Origin: Cytobacillus depressus
Lineage (GTDB): Bacteria > Bacillota > Bacilli > Bacillales > Cytobacillaceae
NCBI RefSeq assembly: GCF_008923245.1
Contig: NZ_WBOS01000004.1
Coordinates: 186,001 to 250,000, forward strand
DNA length: 64,000 nt
Reading direction: 5' to 3'
Under the pieces are notes generated by a model. That model ran no database searches. It saw only the letters and a list, made by a program, of their open reading frames with translations, and had not been told where the DNA came from. Below are positions 16,682 to 25,601 of the stretch, piece by piece. The translations under genes were made by a program, and so were the position numbers. Numbering within the stretch: the first letter of the stretch is position 1; every line of letters starts with the position of its first letter.

Positions 16682-18745
16682 ATGATTCCAGCAAAAATAG
16701 ATCCCATTTCTACGACTACAATAAGAGAAAAAGGCGTGGAATCCATCGTCGATTGGTTCGATCAGCATCAACAATCGTTTTATACACTTGGTTGGTGTTA
16801 TCTGAGTAATCAGGAGCAAATGGAAGAGCTTTTTTACCGGTCCATTATTCAAGTCCAAAAGGAATGGCCTCGATTGAAAGGTAAAGCAGCATTCGAAACG
16901 TGGGTCACATCCATTTTCATCCATAACTGCCGAGAGCTTTCTCGTGATAGAAGTTTACCGGCCTCGGAAGAAAGTGAACCACGTCAAGGGGTATTTAAAG
17001 CACTTGATCAATTGCAACAGGACGAGAAAGATGCGATGGTCCTAACATATGTACAAGGATTCTCTCGGGAGGACGCAGCACATCTTCTCCAAGTTTCAGT
17101 GGGAAAGATGAAAGAGCTTTTGTTTTCCGGAATTCAGTCAATAAGAAATGAAATGTGGTCTGGAACAACCTTTCATGGCTGCAGGGAGTATCAAAAGGAT
17201 TACCTCGATTACTTAGAAAGAACGATGGATCGGTCGAAAAAGATTGATTTAGAAGTACATATTTATCATTGCCAAGAATGTCAGGAGGATTTGGCGACCT
17301 TTCAGGAAGTCATGTTAACTATGTTGGATCTTCCTAATAATATTGAAGATGTGCCTGTGCTGGCTCGTTTCATGGAGAAAATTAAAGATAGGCTGAAAGA
17401 AAAGGAGAGGCATAAGCAAAAGCAGAACAAGAAACGTAAAAAAGTCAGAATTGCATTTGCTAGTGTTTTCGTATTATTGGTGGGGATCGGTTACTTTGCA
17501 GGGGCGTTTACGTACCTCTACTATGGATGGACAGAAGAAGATCCGCAATTGCGTGCCTTTCTACAGCAGGGCTATGGTCAAAGGCTGAACCTGGAAGCCG
17601 AAAGCGATGGGGTAAAAGTAAAGATTAAAAGTGTCATTGCTGATGATTTGCAGACTCTTGTTTATTATGAAATTGAAGATATAAATGAAGACAGCCAATA
17701 TATGGTGGGCTATGGTGATGGAGTTTATGTAGAGAATGAATATGAAATTATGAACTATGAGACATATCCAACCTATTATCTTCCTGACCTAGAATCAGAA
17801 TTAAATAATAAAGAAAAGAATGTGTTTCAAGGGAAGATGGGTTTAAGGCCACTTAAAAAGGATAATGGGACAATCAAACTCAAGATTACGAAGCTTCATA
17901 GATTGATTCGTGATTCATCTGAGCAGAGTCGGTATTGGGGTTTGGGGGATATTGAAATTAAAACAGGGGAGTGGAACTTCGAGATACCTGTAACAAAACA
18001 GCCTTCCATCGAATATGCATTGGGTGAAGAAACAGAAATAGAGGGGATTCCGGTTCGATTTGATAAACTAATCATTGCTCCTACTGCGACGATTCTTCAA
18101 TTTGGTATTAATCATGAAAAGCCAGAGAAGCGAATAGAATTTCTTAATTTTAACAATCTAGAAGTGAACAATAACAAAGTGAAAGCACAAATGTATGGCA
18201 GCTCTTTTGTTGATTCACAGCAAGACATGAATTGGAATACTTTTCAAACAAACTTTGACCCTCTTTTTGGAGAAAAACCAGAAGAGGTTAACATTCAATT
18301 TGAATCTGCTTATTTAGCATTTGAAGACAAAAAAACCATCGAATTGGATGATACCCGAGAATATCCTCAAACTTTCGAATATGCAGGCAGCACAATCTCC
18401 ATAGAAAAGCTGGAAGTTGGACAGTCTTTCGATATTGTCATAAGCAATCATGAAATTATGAATCGAGCATATGAATTGCTTCACTTCAATATTGTTAGTG
18501 AGGATGAAAAGGTACCTAGTGGAATGGAAATGAATTCTGAGGGCGTGCTCGTTGATAAAAACGGGGTAGAATACGCTATGAATAAAGCCCCTTTCTCATA
18601 TGAAGAAATCGAACAGCCTCGTTATTTCCAAACTGTTCAAAGCATTCGGTTCCACAATAACGATGCGATCCCTAAAAATCTAGAGATTTATGGATATAAT
18701 ACAACGAGATATTTAGATGATGTTGTGAAGATTTCTTTGGAATAA
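16682..18745 (+). CDS. ECF sigma factor fused to a membrane anti-sigma/DUF4179 protein
   Basis: A 687-residue single polypeptide. The N-terminal ~160 residues read as sigma-70 region 2 (WFDQHQQSFYTLGWCYLSN..., ending in ETWVTSIFIHNCRE) and region 4 (LDQLQQDEKDAMVLTYVQGF, then a helix-turn-helix SREDAAHLLQVSVGKMKELL). At about 193 an HxxxCxxC zinc motif (HIYHCQEC) marks an anti-sigma zinc-finger. A Lys-rich stretch and one transmembrane helix follow at ~256-280. The last 400 residues are extracellular beta-rich DUF4179/DUF5643-like domains. ATG 16682 follows AAAAAGGGGG; ATG 16658 is an alternative. It may sense an envelope signal, with sigma release needing proteolysis. Confidence 0.85.
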   Translation: MIPAKIDPISTTTIREKGVESIVDWFDQHQQSFYTLGWCYLSNQEQMEELFYRSIIQVQKEWPRLKGKAAFETWVTSIFIHNCRELSRDRSLPASEESEPRQGVFKALDQLQQDEKDAMVLTYVQGFSREDAAHLLQVSVGKMKELLFSGIQSIRNEMWSGTTFHGCREYQKDYLDYLERTMDRSKKIDLEVHIYHCQECQEDLATFQEVMLTMLDLPNNIEDVPVLARFMEKIKDRLKEKERHKQKQNKKRKKVRIAFASVFVLLVGIGYFAGAFTYLYYGWTEEDPQLRAFLQQGYGQRLNLEAESDGVKVKIKSVIADDLQTLVYYEIEDINEDSQYMVGYGDGVYVENEYEIMNYETYPTYYLPDLESELNNKEKNVFQGKMGLRPLKKDNGTIKLKITKLHRLIRDSSEQSRYWGLGDIEIKTGEWNFEIPVTKQPSIEYALGEETEIEGIPVRFDKLIIAPTATILQFGINHEKPEKRIEFLNFNNLEVNNNKVKAQMYGSSFVDSQQDMNWNTFQTNFDPLFGEKPEEVNIQFESAYLAFEDKKTIELDDTREYPQTFEYAGSTISIEKLEVGQSFDIVISNHEIMNRAYELLHFNIVSEDEKVPSGMEMNSEGVLVDKNGVEYAMNKAPFSYEEIEQPRYFQTVQSIRFHNNDAIPKNLEIYGYNTTRYLDDVVKISLE

Positions 18746-18852
18746 CAGGTGAAGCAGGGATTAAGTAAAGGCAAAAAGCGACAGAAAGAATTGGCGAAAT
18801 TGATCATCTTTCTTGACTGTTAGCTGATCGAAAATTGAAGAGGGGTTCCTTT

Positions 18853-19485
18853 ATGACAAATAATATAATGAATTCTAAAGTGGATAAATATTTAGCTGAG
18901 GGCTGCTGGCGTTGCCCACTAGGAGGTACTCTCGACTGTAAAGTCCACAAATGGCCGGAAGAATTAGAGAAATTACGAATGATCGTCCTTGACTGCGGAC
19001 TGACAGAAGAAGTGAAATGGGGAGTTCCTTGTTACACATTTCAGAAAAGTAATGTAGCTATAGTAAGTGCATTTAACGAATACTGTTCGCTTAGTTTTTT
19101 CAAAGGTGCCCTGTTAAAAGATGCCTATAATATTCTAGAAAAACCTGGGGAGAATACGCAGGCGGCACGTCTAGTTCGGTTCACCAATGTTCAGAAAATA
19201 GTTGAGCTTGAACCTGTCTTGAAAGACTATATTAATGAAGCCATTGAAGTAGAAAAGGCCGGTTTGAAAGTGAATGTTAAAAAGAATCCAGAACCAATTC
19301 CTGAAGAACTTCAAAATAAATTCGATGAAATCCCTGCCTTGAAAACTGCTTTTGAGGCGTTGACACCGGGACGGCAAAGAGCATACATTCTTTATTTTTC
19401 TCAAGCCAAACAATCCAAAACTCGGGTGTCAAGGATTGAAAAACATATGCAGCAAATTCTTAATGGACAGGGATTAAATGATTAG
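18853..19485 (+). CDS. YdeI/DUF1801 family protein
   Basis: A 210-residue cytoplasmic protein. The first half has the DUF1801 pattern (MIVLDCGLTEEVKWGVPCYTF, then SFFKGALLKD), and the C-terminal part has the OmdA/YdeI module (PIPEELQNKFDEIPALKTAFEALTPGRQRAYILYFSQAKQ in outline, then TRVSRIEKHMQQI). ATG 18853 follows GAAGAGGGG; an in-frame upstream codon at 18835 has no site. Relatives are described as iron-uptake or peptide-related, but the biochemical role is unsettled. A terminator follows. Confidence 0.85.
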   Translation: MTNNIMNSKVDKYLAEGCWRCPLGGTLDCKVHKWPEELEKLRMIVLDCGLTEEVKWGVPCYTFQKSNVAIVSAFNEYCSLSFFKGALLKDAYNILEKPGENTQAARLVRFTNVQKIVELEPVLKDYINEAIEVEKAGLKVNVKKNPEPIPEELQNKFDEIPALKTAFEALTPGRQRAYILYFSQAKQSKTRVSRIEKHMQQILNGQGLND

Positions 19486-19566
19486 TCTATTCGATGGGAA
19501 AATCAATTAAACAAACTTTAAGAAATTAGCTCACTTTGTCTTAATTGAATAAGAACGGATTCCAGA

Positions 19567-19594
19567 AGATCGTCATTTGAGACGATCTTTTTTC
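19567..19594 (+). terminator. Terminator after the YdeI-like gene
   Basis: AGATCGTC pairs with GACGATCT across a 6-base loop, followed by a T run. Confidence 0.85.
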
Positions 19595-19598
19595 TTGC

Positions 19599-19793
19599 AC
19601 GTTAAGAAAGTATAAATTGTCTGCGAAGAAGTTGATTCGACGCAGGCGCCAATTTTAGGAATTAAGTACGACGGACAGGATGTCCTAGTCGGGCGAATGC
19701 CACAGGACGTGGCTTTCATGAGCGCGATAAGTGCAACTACGCCTCTGTCTTCGCCTTTCCAAGGCTCGCCAATCGGCGAGTTTTCTTTATCAC
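19599..19793. repeat. Dispersed modular repeat, copy A (long form)
   Basis: The repeat begins CACGTTAAGAAAGTATAAATT and ends GCTCGCCAATCGGCGAGTTTTC, a small GC hairpin. In its middle is a ~60-base module containing the dyad GGACAGGATGTCC and CCACAGGACGTGG. The copy at 42870 lacks this module, and the copy at 21957 has the module without the ends. Confidence 0.75.
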
Positions 19794-19900
19794 TGTTTCA
19801 GATAAAAGAGTTCCTATTTGAAAGCACGTTGGAACCCAATTCATAGTGATAATATTTTATGAATTGGAAAAAATACTGTATAGGAAAGGAGGGCTTGCGA

Positions 19901-20290
19901 ATGTTTGTGAAAAAGGGATTAACAGGATTAGTAGTTTTGCTTGCGATGATTGTGGTTGTAAACACTGCAGGATCATTTGGCGTATTTGCCGAATCCGGTG
20001 TCGTAACACAACCTATGGAGACAGTGAAAGATATTGAGGTCGTGTTGAACGATGATTATTTTAATCCGGAAGTCATAACTATTTCCAATGAAAGAACGAC
20101 AACATTGATATTGAAAAACAAAGGTCAGAAAGAACACACCTTCACGGTGGAAAAGCTCGGAATTGACGTCGAAGTCCAGCCGGGAAAAGAAAAAACCATT
20201 ACCGTGAAACCGAAAAAGCCAGGTACATATGAACTGATCTGTCGGTACCATTTCAATGAAGGAATGATTGGAAAAGTAATAGTCAAATAA
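19901..20290 (+). CDS. Secreted cupredoxin-domain protein
   Basis: A 129-residue exported protein with a signal peptide (FVKKGLTGLVVLLAMIVVV... to about residue 30) and a single plastocyanin-like beta-sandwich. The type 1 copper ligands are visible: His in KEHTFTVEK, then Cys, His and Met in ELICRYHFNEGM. ATG 19901 follows GAAAGGAGGG; the frame extends upstream to 19859 without support. It probably carries electrons or buffers copper at the cell surface. No oxidase or copper exporter gene is adjacent. Confidence 0.88.
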   Translation: MFVKKGLTGLVVLLAMIVVVNTAGSFGVFAESGVVTQPMETVKDIEVVLNDDYFNPEVITISNERTTTLILKNKGQKEHTFTVEKLGIDVEVQPGKEKTITVKPKKPGTYELICRYHFNEGMIGKVIVK

Positions 20291-20320
20291 CAAGCAGGGC
20301 CAATCGGGCCTTGCTTGTTA
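20288..20320. terminator. Long hairpin after the cupredoxin gene
   Basis: AACAAGCAGGGCC pairs with GGGCCTTGCTTGTT around AATC. The T run is weak, but the stem is long and adjoins the stop codon. Confidence 0.6.
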
Positions 20321-20406
20321 ATAGGCAAAAATCGTAACTTGCTTATTAATAATGTTATGAAAAGGTCTATCGGCAGTAATGTATCGTAGGTATGAAAGTG
20401 ATTTAA

Positions 20407-21837
20407 TCATGGAACAATTTCAAAAACAGTACCTTGGTTAAAATCAGTTACTTTCATTGAGCCATAAACCCCTAAGTATAGTCTCGTTTGATCCGTATTC
20501 GTTCCCAAACTAACATAATAAGCCGACCCGGACCCAAAATCATAATTGGTTTCAATCACACTAAAATTATTTAATTTGCCATCTGATCTTACTCTGGTAT
20601 AAGCTAAAACCCCTCTAACAGGAGACCCGGATTCTTCTTTTCGGGCAAGATCGGTAAACACAACGCTTCCTGTTAACGCGGGGATTCCATTCCCCATAAA
20701 AGCTTGCACTCCTGTAAGTGCCGTTCCACCAAACTTATCGGGGCGGGGATCTTTATGAAAATAACTAGTTAGAGGCGGAAGACGCTTCACAGAAGTTATT
20801 ATTGCTTCATTGTAATATGCAATTGTTTTCTCATCCGAATTCTGATTTGCAGAGCAGCCCCTTATAATCGAAGTAGGAAAAGCGCCTTCCCACCCCCTCC
20901 AGCCAAAGTTAATAAATCCTTCTTGGTCAGGTTCGGAATTCATTAAAGAAGCTTGAACAAGCTGAGTCACCGGTATTGGTTTATAATGAACAAATGAAAA
21001 AATCGACTCTACCAAATCCTGTCCGACATTTCCCACATATTTGATATACTGATTATGAAACCTTTGAAATGAAATGCCCGGTATATTTCGAACCCCTTTG
21101 GCAATTACCGTAAGCGTCTCCTGAATAGGTGCGGGAAGTTCATTAAAACGTGTGACAACGGGTGGATGATTGATAAATGTATCCTTTGCTACGTCAATCT
21201 CAATGATTTTACCGGCTATTTCCATAATATCCTGGCTTAAATTAAATGGATCATAGCCTGCTCCACCATCTCCGGTTGTTAAAACAAGTTTTCCTGTTTC
21301 AGGTGAAAAGTTTAAGCTATTGACACCATTATGATTAAAAAATGGTCTTCTTAAGTTAAGTAATGTCCGTCGTTTTTGCGGTTGGCCATTCGATTGTAAA
21401 ATCCATTCTTCAACTGTATCAATATGATTATATTGAGTTTCTCTATTTATCCACTTTAGGTTTAAGGTTCCGGGGTCACACGGGTCAGGTTTAAAATGTT
21501 TAGAAAGAGCACCTGGACCTTGTGTTCCAGCTACTGAATAATGAAGGTAAAATAGCCCGTTATAAGTAAATTCGGGATGAAACGCCAGCCCCAGCAATCC
21601 CCGTTCATCATATCCTGCACCAGAAACCCCTGGTTCAGAAGTACCTAGCTTTATGATTTGCGGGCGAATATCTAAAAAAGTCTTTATAGCCCCATTTCCT
21701 ATGTAAAAGATCTCTCCCACCTGAGTGGCAATAAATAATCTTTCAATGGAGTCACCCGGAAGTATGGCTGTTTTTAAAACAGTGGGTAAGTTTAATTTGC
21801 TTACAAGGGGCCGTAATCTAACCTTAACTTTTACCAA
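20407..21837 (-). CDS. PQQ-dependent sugar dehydrogenase (glucose/sorbosone dehydrogenase family)
   Basis: A 476-residue beta-propeller protein. Family motifs include RLFIATQVGEIFYIGNG at the N terminus, GLLGLAFHPEFTYNGLFYLHYS near 90-110, HNGVNSLNFSPETGKLVLTTGDGG near 165-190, GVRNIPGISF and NFGWRGWEG. The conserved His before NG is a known catalytic and quinone-site residue in the family. No signal peptide is seen at the TTG 21837 start, which sits 12 bases after GAAGGAG; relatives are usually exported, so the true start could lie elsewhere. PQQ synthesis genes are not in the window. Confidence 0.85.
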   Translation of the reverse strand: MVKVKVRLRPLVSKLNLPTVLKTAILPGDSIERLFIATQVGEIFYIGNGAIKTFLDIRPQIIKLGTSEPGVSGAGYDERGLLGLAFHPEFTYNGLFYLHYSVAGTQGPGALSKHFKPDPCDPGTLNLKWINRETQYNHIDTVEEWILQSNGQPQKRRTLLNLRRPFFNHNGVNSLNFSPETGKLVLTTGDGGAGYDPFNLSQDIMEIAGKIIEIDVAKDTFINHPPVVTRFNELPAPIQETLTVIAKGVRNIPGISFQRFHNQYIKYVGNVGQDLVESIFSFVHYKPIPVTQLVQASLMNSEPDQEGFINFGWRGWEGAFPTSIIRGCSANQNSDEKTIAYYNEAIITSVKRLPPLTSYFHKDPRPDKFGGTALTGVQAFMGNGIPALTGSVVFTDLARKEESGSPVRGVLAYTRVRSDGKLNNFSVIETNYDFGSGSAYYVSLGTNTDQTRLYLGVYGSMKVTDFNQGTVFEIVP

Positions 21838-21877
21838 CTAACATTACACTCCTTCATATTGTTTTTATCGCGGATTA

Positions 21878-22100
21878 ACGGGCAGTAAGCTTCCCACCTC
21901 AAAACTTTAGATACATCGGAGAAGTTTAGGTGGGAGATCAACTGCCCGTAAAGGCCCGACGACGGACAGGATGTCCTAGTCAGGCGAAAGCCACAGGACA
22001 AGGAATACTACGGCAGCGATACATCGCATGACCAAAAGCAGGGCTTTTGGGAGGACGTGGCGCTTTGAGCGTGATAAGTTCAACTAACATTCAGTGGCCA
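21878..22100. repeat. Long hairpin joined to dispersed repeat module, copy B
   Basis: At 21878-21950, ACGGGCAGT..CCCACCT pairs with AGGTGGG..ACTGCCCGT around a ~25-base loop. From 21957 follow GACGGACAGGATGTCCTAGTC and CCACAGGA, then an extra ~55-base insert, then GGACGTGGCGCTTTGAGCG. The same module without the insert is in copy A at 19.6 kb. The hairpin resembles ends of IS200/IS605-type elements, but no transposase is present. Confidence 0.6.
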
Positions 22101-22192
22101 CTGAATGAAGTTTCACTAATAAGAATATGATTAGAGCGGTTCTAATAGTATCAAATTAGGGACGGGAAATGTAAAAAGTGAAGGAGGAACTC

Positions 22193-22759
22193 ATGAATTG
22201 GTTTAGTATTTTATCACCTGAATCATACAGGCTCCACTATTATTTTAAAACGTTCTCTTACTCTAAAAAGCTCGTATTAGCCGCGCTTTTTTCTGCACTT
22301 GCAGCTATCCTGCAGTCAACCGGAAACTTTCTCCCAGGGATCGGTTATTTAATCAGTCCTTTTGCCACTCTCCCAATCTTGATTTGTACCATTATATCTA
22401 TTCCCTTTGGGCTTCAAAGTTACATATTAACGTTTCTTTTACTGATTCTGATCCAACCTGGCGAATCTTTTGTTTTCCCATTTACAACAGGGATCGTAGG
22501 TTTAGGAATTGGAATAGCTCTTCTTACTTTAAAAAGACGAATTGGCATTATAGTTTTTACCTCTATATTATTAACGGGTGGAATCTGTTTCCTTCTATAT
22601 TTTTTTCATTTCCCTGTTTTAGGACCAATCGCCAGTACATCTCCTTCATTAAAGGTCATAGGATTTATTTATATTTTTTCTTTTATATATAGCTGGATAT
22701 GGGGTGAATTAAGCAGGCTTATCTTTAAGAAATGGTATAAATTGATGGGAGATAGGTAA
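22193..22759 (+). CDS. Multi-pass membrane protein, possibly an ECF-transporter S component
   Basis: A 188-residue integral membrane protein with about six hydrophobic helices. The segment KLVLAALFSALAAILQSTGNFLPG at 30-53 has the look of the first helix of energy-coupling-factor substrate-binding components, but I cannot name the substrate and the match is not firm. ATG 22193 follows GAAGGAGG. It stands alone, so it would rely on a shared ECF module elsewhere. Confidence 0.5.
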   Translation: MNWFSILSPESYRLHYYFKTFSYSKKLVLAALFSALAAILQSTGNFLPGIGYLISPFATLPILICTIISIPFGLQSYILTFLLLILIQPGESFVFPFTTGIVGLGIGIALLTLKRRIGIIVFTSILLTGGICFLLYFFHFPVLGPIASTSPSLKVIGFIYIFSFIYSWIWGELSRLIFKKWYKLMGDR

Positions 22760-22773
22760 GCAAGTTTGAAATT

Positions 22774-22833
22774 TGGGGGCTATTCCCATAGTCCGGTAAA
22801 GTTTTCCCGAGCTGGGGGACTGGCACTTTTTAT
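22774..22833. repeat. Decayed palindrome of the GTGCC...GGCAC family
   Basis: The right arm GCTGGGGGACTGGCACTTTTT is well kept, and the central CGGTAAAG matches other copies. The left arm is degraded to GGGGGCTATTCCCATAG. Confidence 0.6.
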
Positions 22834-22851
22834 TATGATTTTAATCATGTA

Positions 22852-22883
22852 AAAACGCTTGGATTTATAGATCCAAGCGTTTT
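22852..22883. terminator. Bidirectional terminator
   Basis: AAAACGCTTGGAT pairs with ATCCAAGCGTTTT; it serves pcp on the minus strand and the membrane protein gene on the plus strand. Confidence 0.85.
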
Positions 22884-22888
22884 GTATG

Positions 22889-23536
22889 TTAATGTGTTGT
22901 ACCGCCGATTACTTTTATATCTTCTCTTTCATTGGCTGCAACGATAGCAGCAGCTTTTAAGCCTTGTACAATCGTATCTAAACTTAAAGAAGGTGCTCCG
23001 TTATCAGTTGCTTGCTCAGGGATATAGGGAATATGGATAAACCCACCACGAACTGTAGGAGCATTACTGGTTAAATAGTGCATGAGCCCATAAAATATGT
23101 GATTACAAACGAAGGTTCCTGCTGTATTAGAGACTGCTGCTGGCACACCAGCTTTTTTCATTGCAAGTACCATATGTTTAACGGGTAAGGTGGTAAAGTA
23201 AGCTGCAGGTCCATCCGCGTAAACCGGTTCATCGATTGGTTGGTTCTGTTGATTATCAGGTATGCGGGCATCATCAATATTAATAGCAATCCGTTCAGGA
23301 GTGACTTGTGTCCGCCCTCCCGCTTGACCAACACAGATGACTACATCCGGCTGATGCTTTTCAATCGCTGTGATTACTACTTCAATCGATTTATGAAAGA
23401 CAGTAGGTACCTCTTGTGCAATGATTTCTACATCATCAACAACGATTCCGTCCAATTGTTTGACAGCCTCCAGTGCTGGATTTACTGTATCCTTTCCAAA
23501 TGGATCAAAGCCTGTTATTAACACTTTTTTTCCCAT
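22889..23536 (-). CDS. pcp: Pyrrolidone-carboxylate peptidase
   Basis: A 215-residue cytoplasmic cysteine peptidase (family C15) that removes N-terminal pyroglutamate from peptides. The catalytic triad is visible: Glu81 (TPERIAIN), Cys144 (SNTAGTFVCN) and His168 (GGFIHIPYIPEQ). Length matches the family. It follows the DUF979 gene by 3 bases in an operon with DUF969, an arrangement common in Bacilli, so the membrane pair probably imports pyroglutamyl peptides or pyroglutamate, or exports the product. Confidence 0.96.
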   Translation of the reverse strand: MGKKVLITGFDPFGKDTVNPALEAVKQLDGIVVDDVEIIAQEVPTVFHKSIEVVITAIEKHQPDVVICVGQAGGRTQVTPERIAINIDDARIPDNQQNQPIDEPVYADGPAAYFTTLPVKHMVLAMKKAGVPAAVSNTAGTFVCNHIFYGLMHYLTSNAPTVRGGFIHIPYIPEQATDNGAPSLSLDTIVQGLKAAAIVAANEREDIKVIGGTTH

Positions 23537-23539
23537 CTG

Positions 23540-24502
23540 TTATACCTCCAATTTAACTAGAAAATACATGAGTACGATATTAAATGCGAGCACACATAAA
23601 GCTGTAGGAATTTGAATACGAATCACATGGTTTTTATCTTTTAAATCTAATAATGCCGCAGGGACGATATTGAAGTTCGCAGCCATTGGTGTCATAAGTG
23701 TACCACAATAGCCGGCAAACATAGAGATGGCAGCAATATGATTTGGATTTGCGCCAAATTGATGAATCAAGAATGGCAATGCAATCCCAGCTGCCATGAC
23801 TGGAAACGCTGCAAATGCATTTCCCATAATCATTGTAAATATCGCCATACCTAAACAGAATACTAACACAACCATGAATAAGTTATTTTCAGGAATGACC
23901 TTTGTTATGAAATCAGCGACAACCCCTCCAACTCCAGCTTGTGTAAAAATCGTTCCCAATGTGGCTAAAAGTTGCGGTAGTACGACTGCCCAGCCGATTG
24001 CTTCTAAAAGTCGTCGTGATTCTTTTACAGCTGTTACAGGTGTATTTTTTGTCATCACCATTGCCGTAATAATTGCGATGATACAGGCGATCCCTAGGGC
24101 AACTAAAGTTGGATTTGCCGGATCTAAAATGGCTAATGACCCAATATTTACACCTGCAAATCCTTTTGCTCCAATTACTGTGATGACGGGAATGAGAAGA
24201 GCAGGTATAAATAACTTTGAGCCTAGTCGTTTGCGACCTGATTCCTTTTCCTGATCCGTTGCCTCACCGTAAGAACCTTTGCGGAGGCCACCCATTCCTA
24301 CAATGATAACCATGGCGAACACCATTAAACCGATATAAAATGGGGGTATCACTTTGCCGAATAAGATCGTAATGGAGTAAAGCAAATAGAATAAACCTGA
24401 CAGATGTCTACGTGGGTTGGCTTTATCGGAGAATGTATAAATCGAGCAACATAATCCGATGATTCCCATAATAATATAAATAAATTCTACTGAAAAAATC
24501 AT
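23540..24502 (-). CDS. DUF979 family membrane protein
   Basis: A 320-residue protein with about nine transmembrane segments. DUF979 and DUF969 proteins are encoded together and form a putative two-part transporter. The conserved stretch GNAFAAFPVMAAGIALPFLI and AGYCGTLMTPMAANFN resemble ion-transporter superfamily half-sites. It overlaps the DUF969 gene by 4 bases and lies 3 bases from pcp, so translation of all three is coupled. Confidence 0.88.
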   Translation of the reverse strand: MIFSVEFIYIIMGIIGLCCSIYTFSDKANPRRHLSGLFYLLYSITILFGKVIPPFYIGLMVFAMVIIVGMGGLRKGSYGEATDQEKESGRKRLGSKLFIPALLIPVITVIGAKGFAGVNIGSLAILDPANPTLVALGIACIIAIITAMVMTKNTPVTAVKESRRLLEAIGWAVVLPQLLATLGTIFTQAGVGGVVADFITKVIPENNLFMVVLVFCLGMAIFTMIMGNAFAAFPVMAAGIALPFLIHQFGANPNHIAAISMFAGYCGTLMTPMAANFNIVPAALLDLKDKNHVIRIQIPTALCVLAFNIVLMYFLVKLEV

Positions 24503-25188
24503 TTACTCACATCCTTTTTTGCTTGTGAACCTAGTTTGCGGTCAAGCCTTTTATCAAACATCCGGAGTCTGATTGAATGGACAATGAGGGCGAAAATAGC
24601 GGTTGGAAGTCCCCAAAGTGCCATCATAATGGGGTCAGATTCAATTCCATTTTGATCAAAGAAACCTTTCATTAATAAAATCGCTCCAACTGCAACGAAA
24701 ATATCCTCACCAAAAAATAGTCCAATATTATCGGCCGCAGCTGCATGGGCACGGATTTCTTCACGTTCTTTTTCTGGAACTTCCCCATATTTTGCTTTTG
24801 CTGCTCCTTCAGCCATTGGCGCAAGTAGTGGACGAACAGTTTGTGGATGTCCACCAAGACTAAGCAAACCAAGTGCTGCACCTACTTCACGGGCAAATAG
24901 ATAAATAGTGATAATCTTTCCAGCAGTAGCTGCTTTAATTTTTGAAACGAGATGTCCAGCCTGACTTTGCAAACCGCTTCTCTCCAAAAGCCCAATAACT
25001 GGTAATGTAACGATTAAAATCGACATATAACGATTCGTTGTGAATGCTTCACCAAACTGCGTAATAATGTCTATAATAGGTACTCCAGCGATCAAGCCAG
25101 TGACTAATCCAGATACCGTCACGACGACAAGTGGATTAAACTTTAATGCAAATCCGATGATAATTAAGGCAACACCAATTAATACCAC
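24499..25188 (-). CDS. DUF969 family membrane protein
   Basis: A 229-residue, roughly six-helix membrane protein, first gene of the pcp operon. The segment REVGAALGLLSLGGHPQTVRPLLAPMAEGAA is the DUF969 core. GTG 25188 has GGGAG about ten bases upstream. Together with DUF979 it probably forms one transporter split in two polypeptides. Confidence 0.88.
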   Translation of the reverse strand: MVLIGVALIIIGFALKFNPLVVVTVSGLVTGLIAGVPIIDIITQFGEAFTTNRYMSILIVTLPVIGLLERSGLQSQAGHLVSKIKAATAGKIITIYLFAREVGAALGLLSLGGHPQTVRPLLAPMAEGAAKAKYGEVPEKEREEIRAHAAAADNIGLFFGEDIFVAVGAILLMKGFFDQNGIESDPIMMALWGLPTAIFALIVHSIRLRMFDKRLDRKLGSQAKKDVSK

Positions 25189-25601
25189 GAAATAACAACT
25201 CCCTACTTTATTTGATATATAAATGATTATAAAAAAATATAAATTATTCTAACATAATATATTAGTAGCTGAAAAGATAGGAAATATGGTAAAAAGGCCA
25301 TATTCAAATAGGAGGGCACTGAAAAACCTTCGATTTTCATGAGTTCACAACAGTACGTAATACTACAAATTTCCATTTAATAGCAATAAAAAAGTGGATA
25401 ACCCTAGTGTTCATGGCACTGAGTTACCCACATGTAGTGTGATGATGTCTAACCTGAGTTAAAATATTGACCGAAAGGAAATTGGGAAAAAGAAGAAGTC
25501 GAAAGAGGATTAACTTCATAATGGATATGACTATAAATTGGAAGTATTCATAGTCTAATTCATTAATAAAACCGCTGAGTTTATACTCAACGGCCTTACT
25601 A
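25189..25601. other. Intergenic region with two hairpins
   Basis: It holds the pcp operon promoter and the end of the subtilase transcript. The dyad at 25394-25431 is GTGGATAAC..AGTG paired with CACT..GTTACCCAC. No gene was recognised; a short minus-strand frame there is a continuation out of frame of the protease gene. Confidence 0.4.
25568..25594 (-). terminator. Terminator of the subtilase gene
   Basis: On the minus strand CCGTTGAGT pairs with ACTCAGCGG, followed by TTTTAT. Confidence 0.7.
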
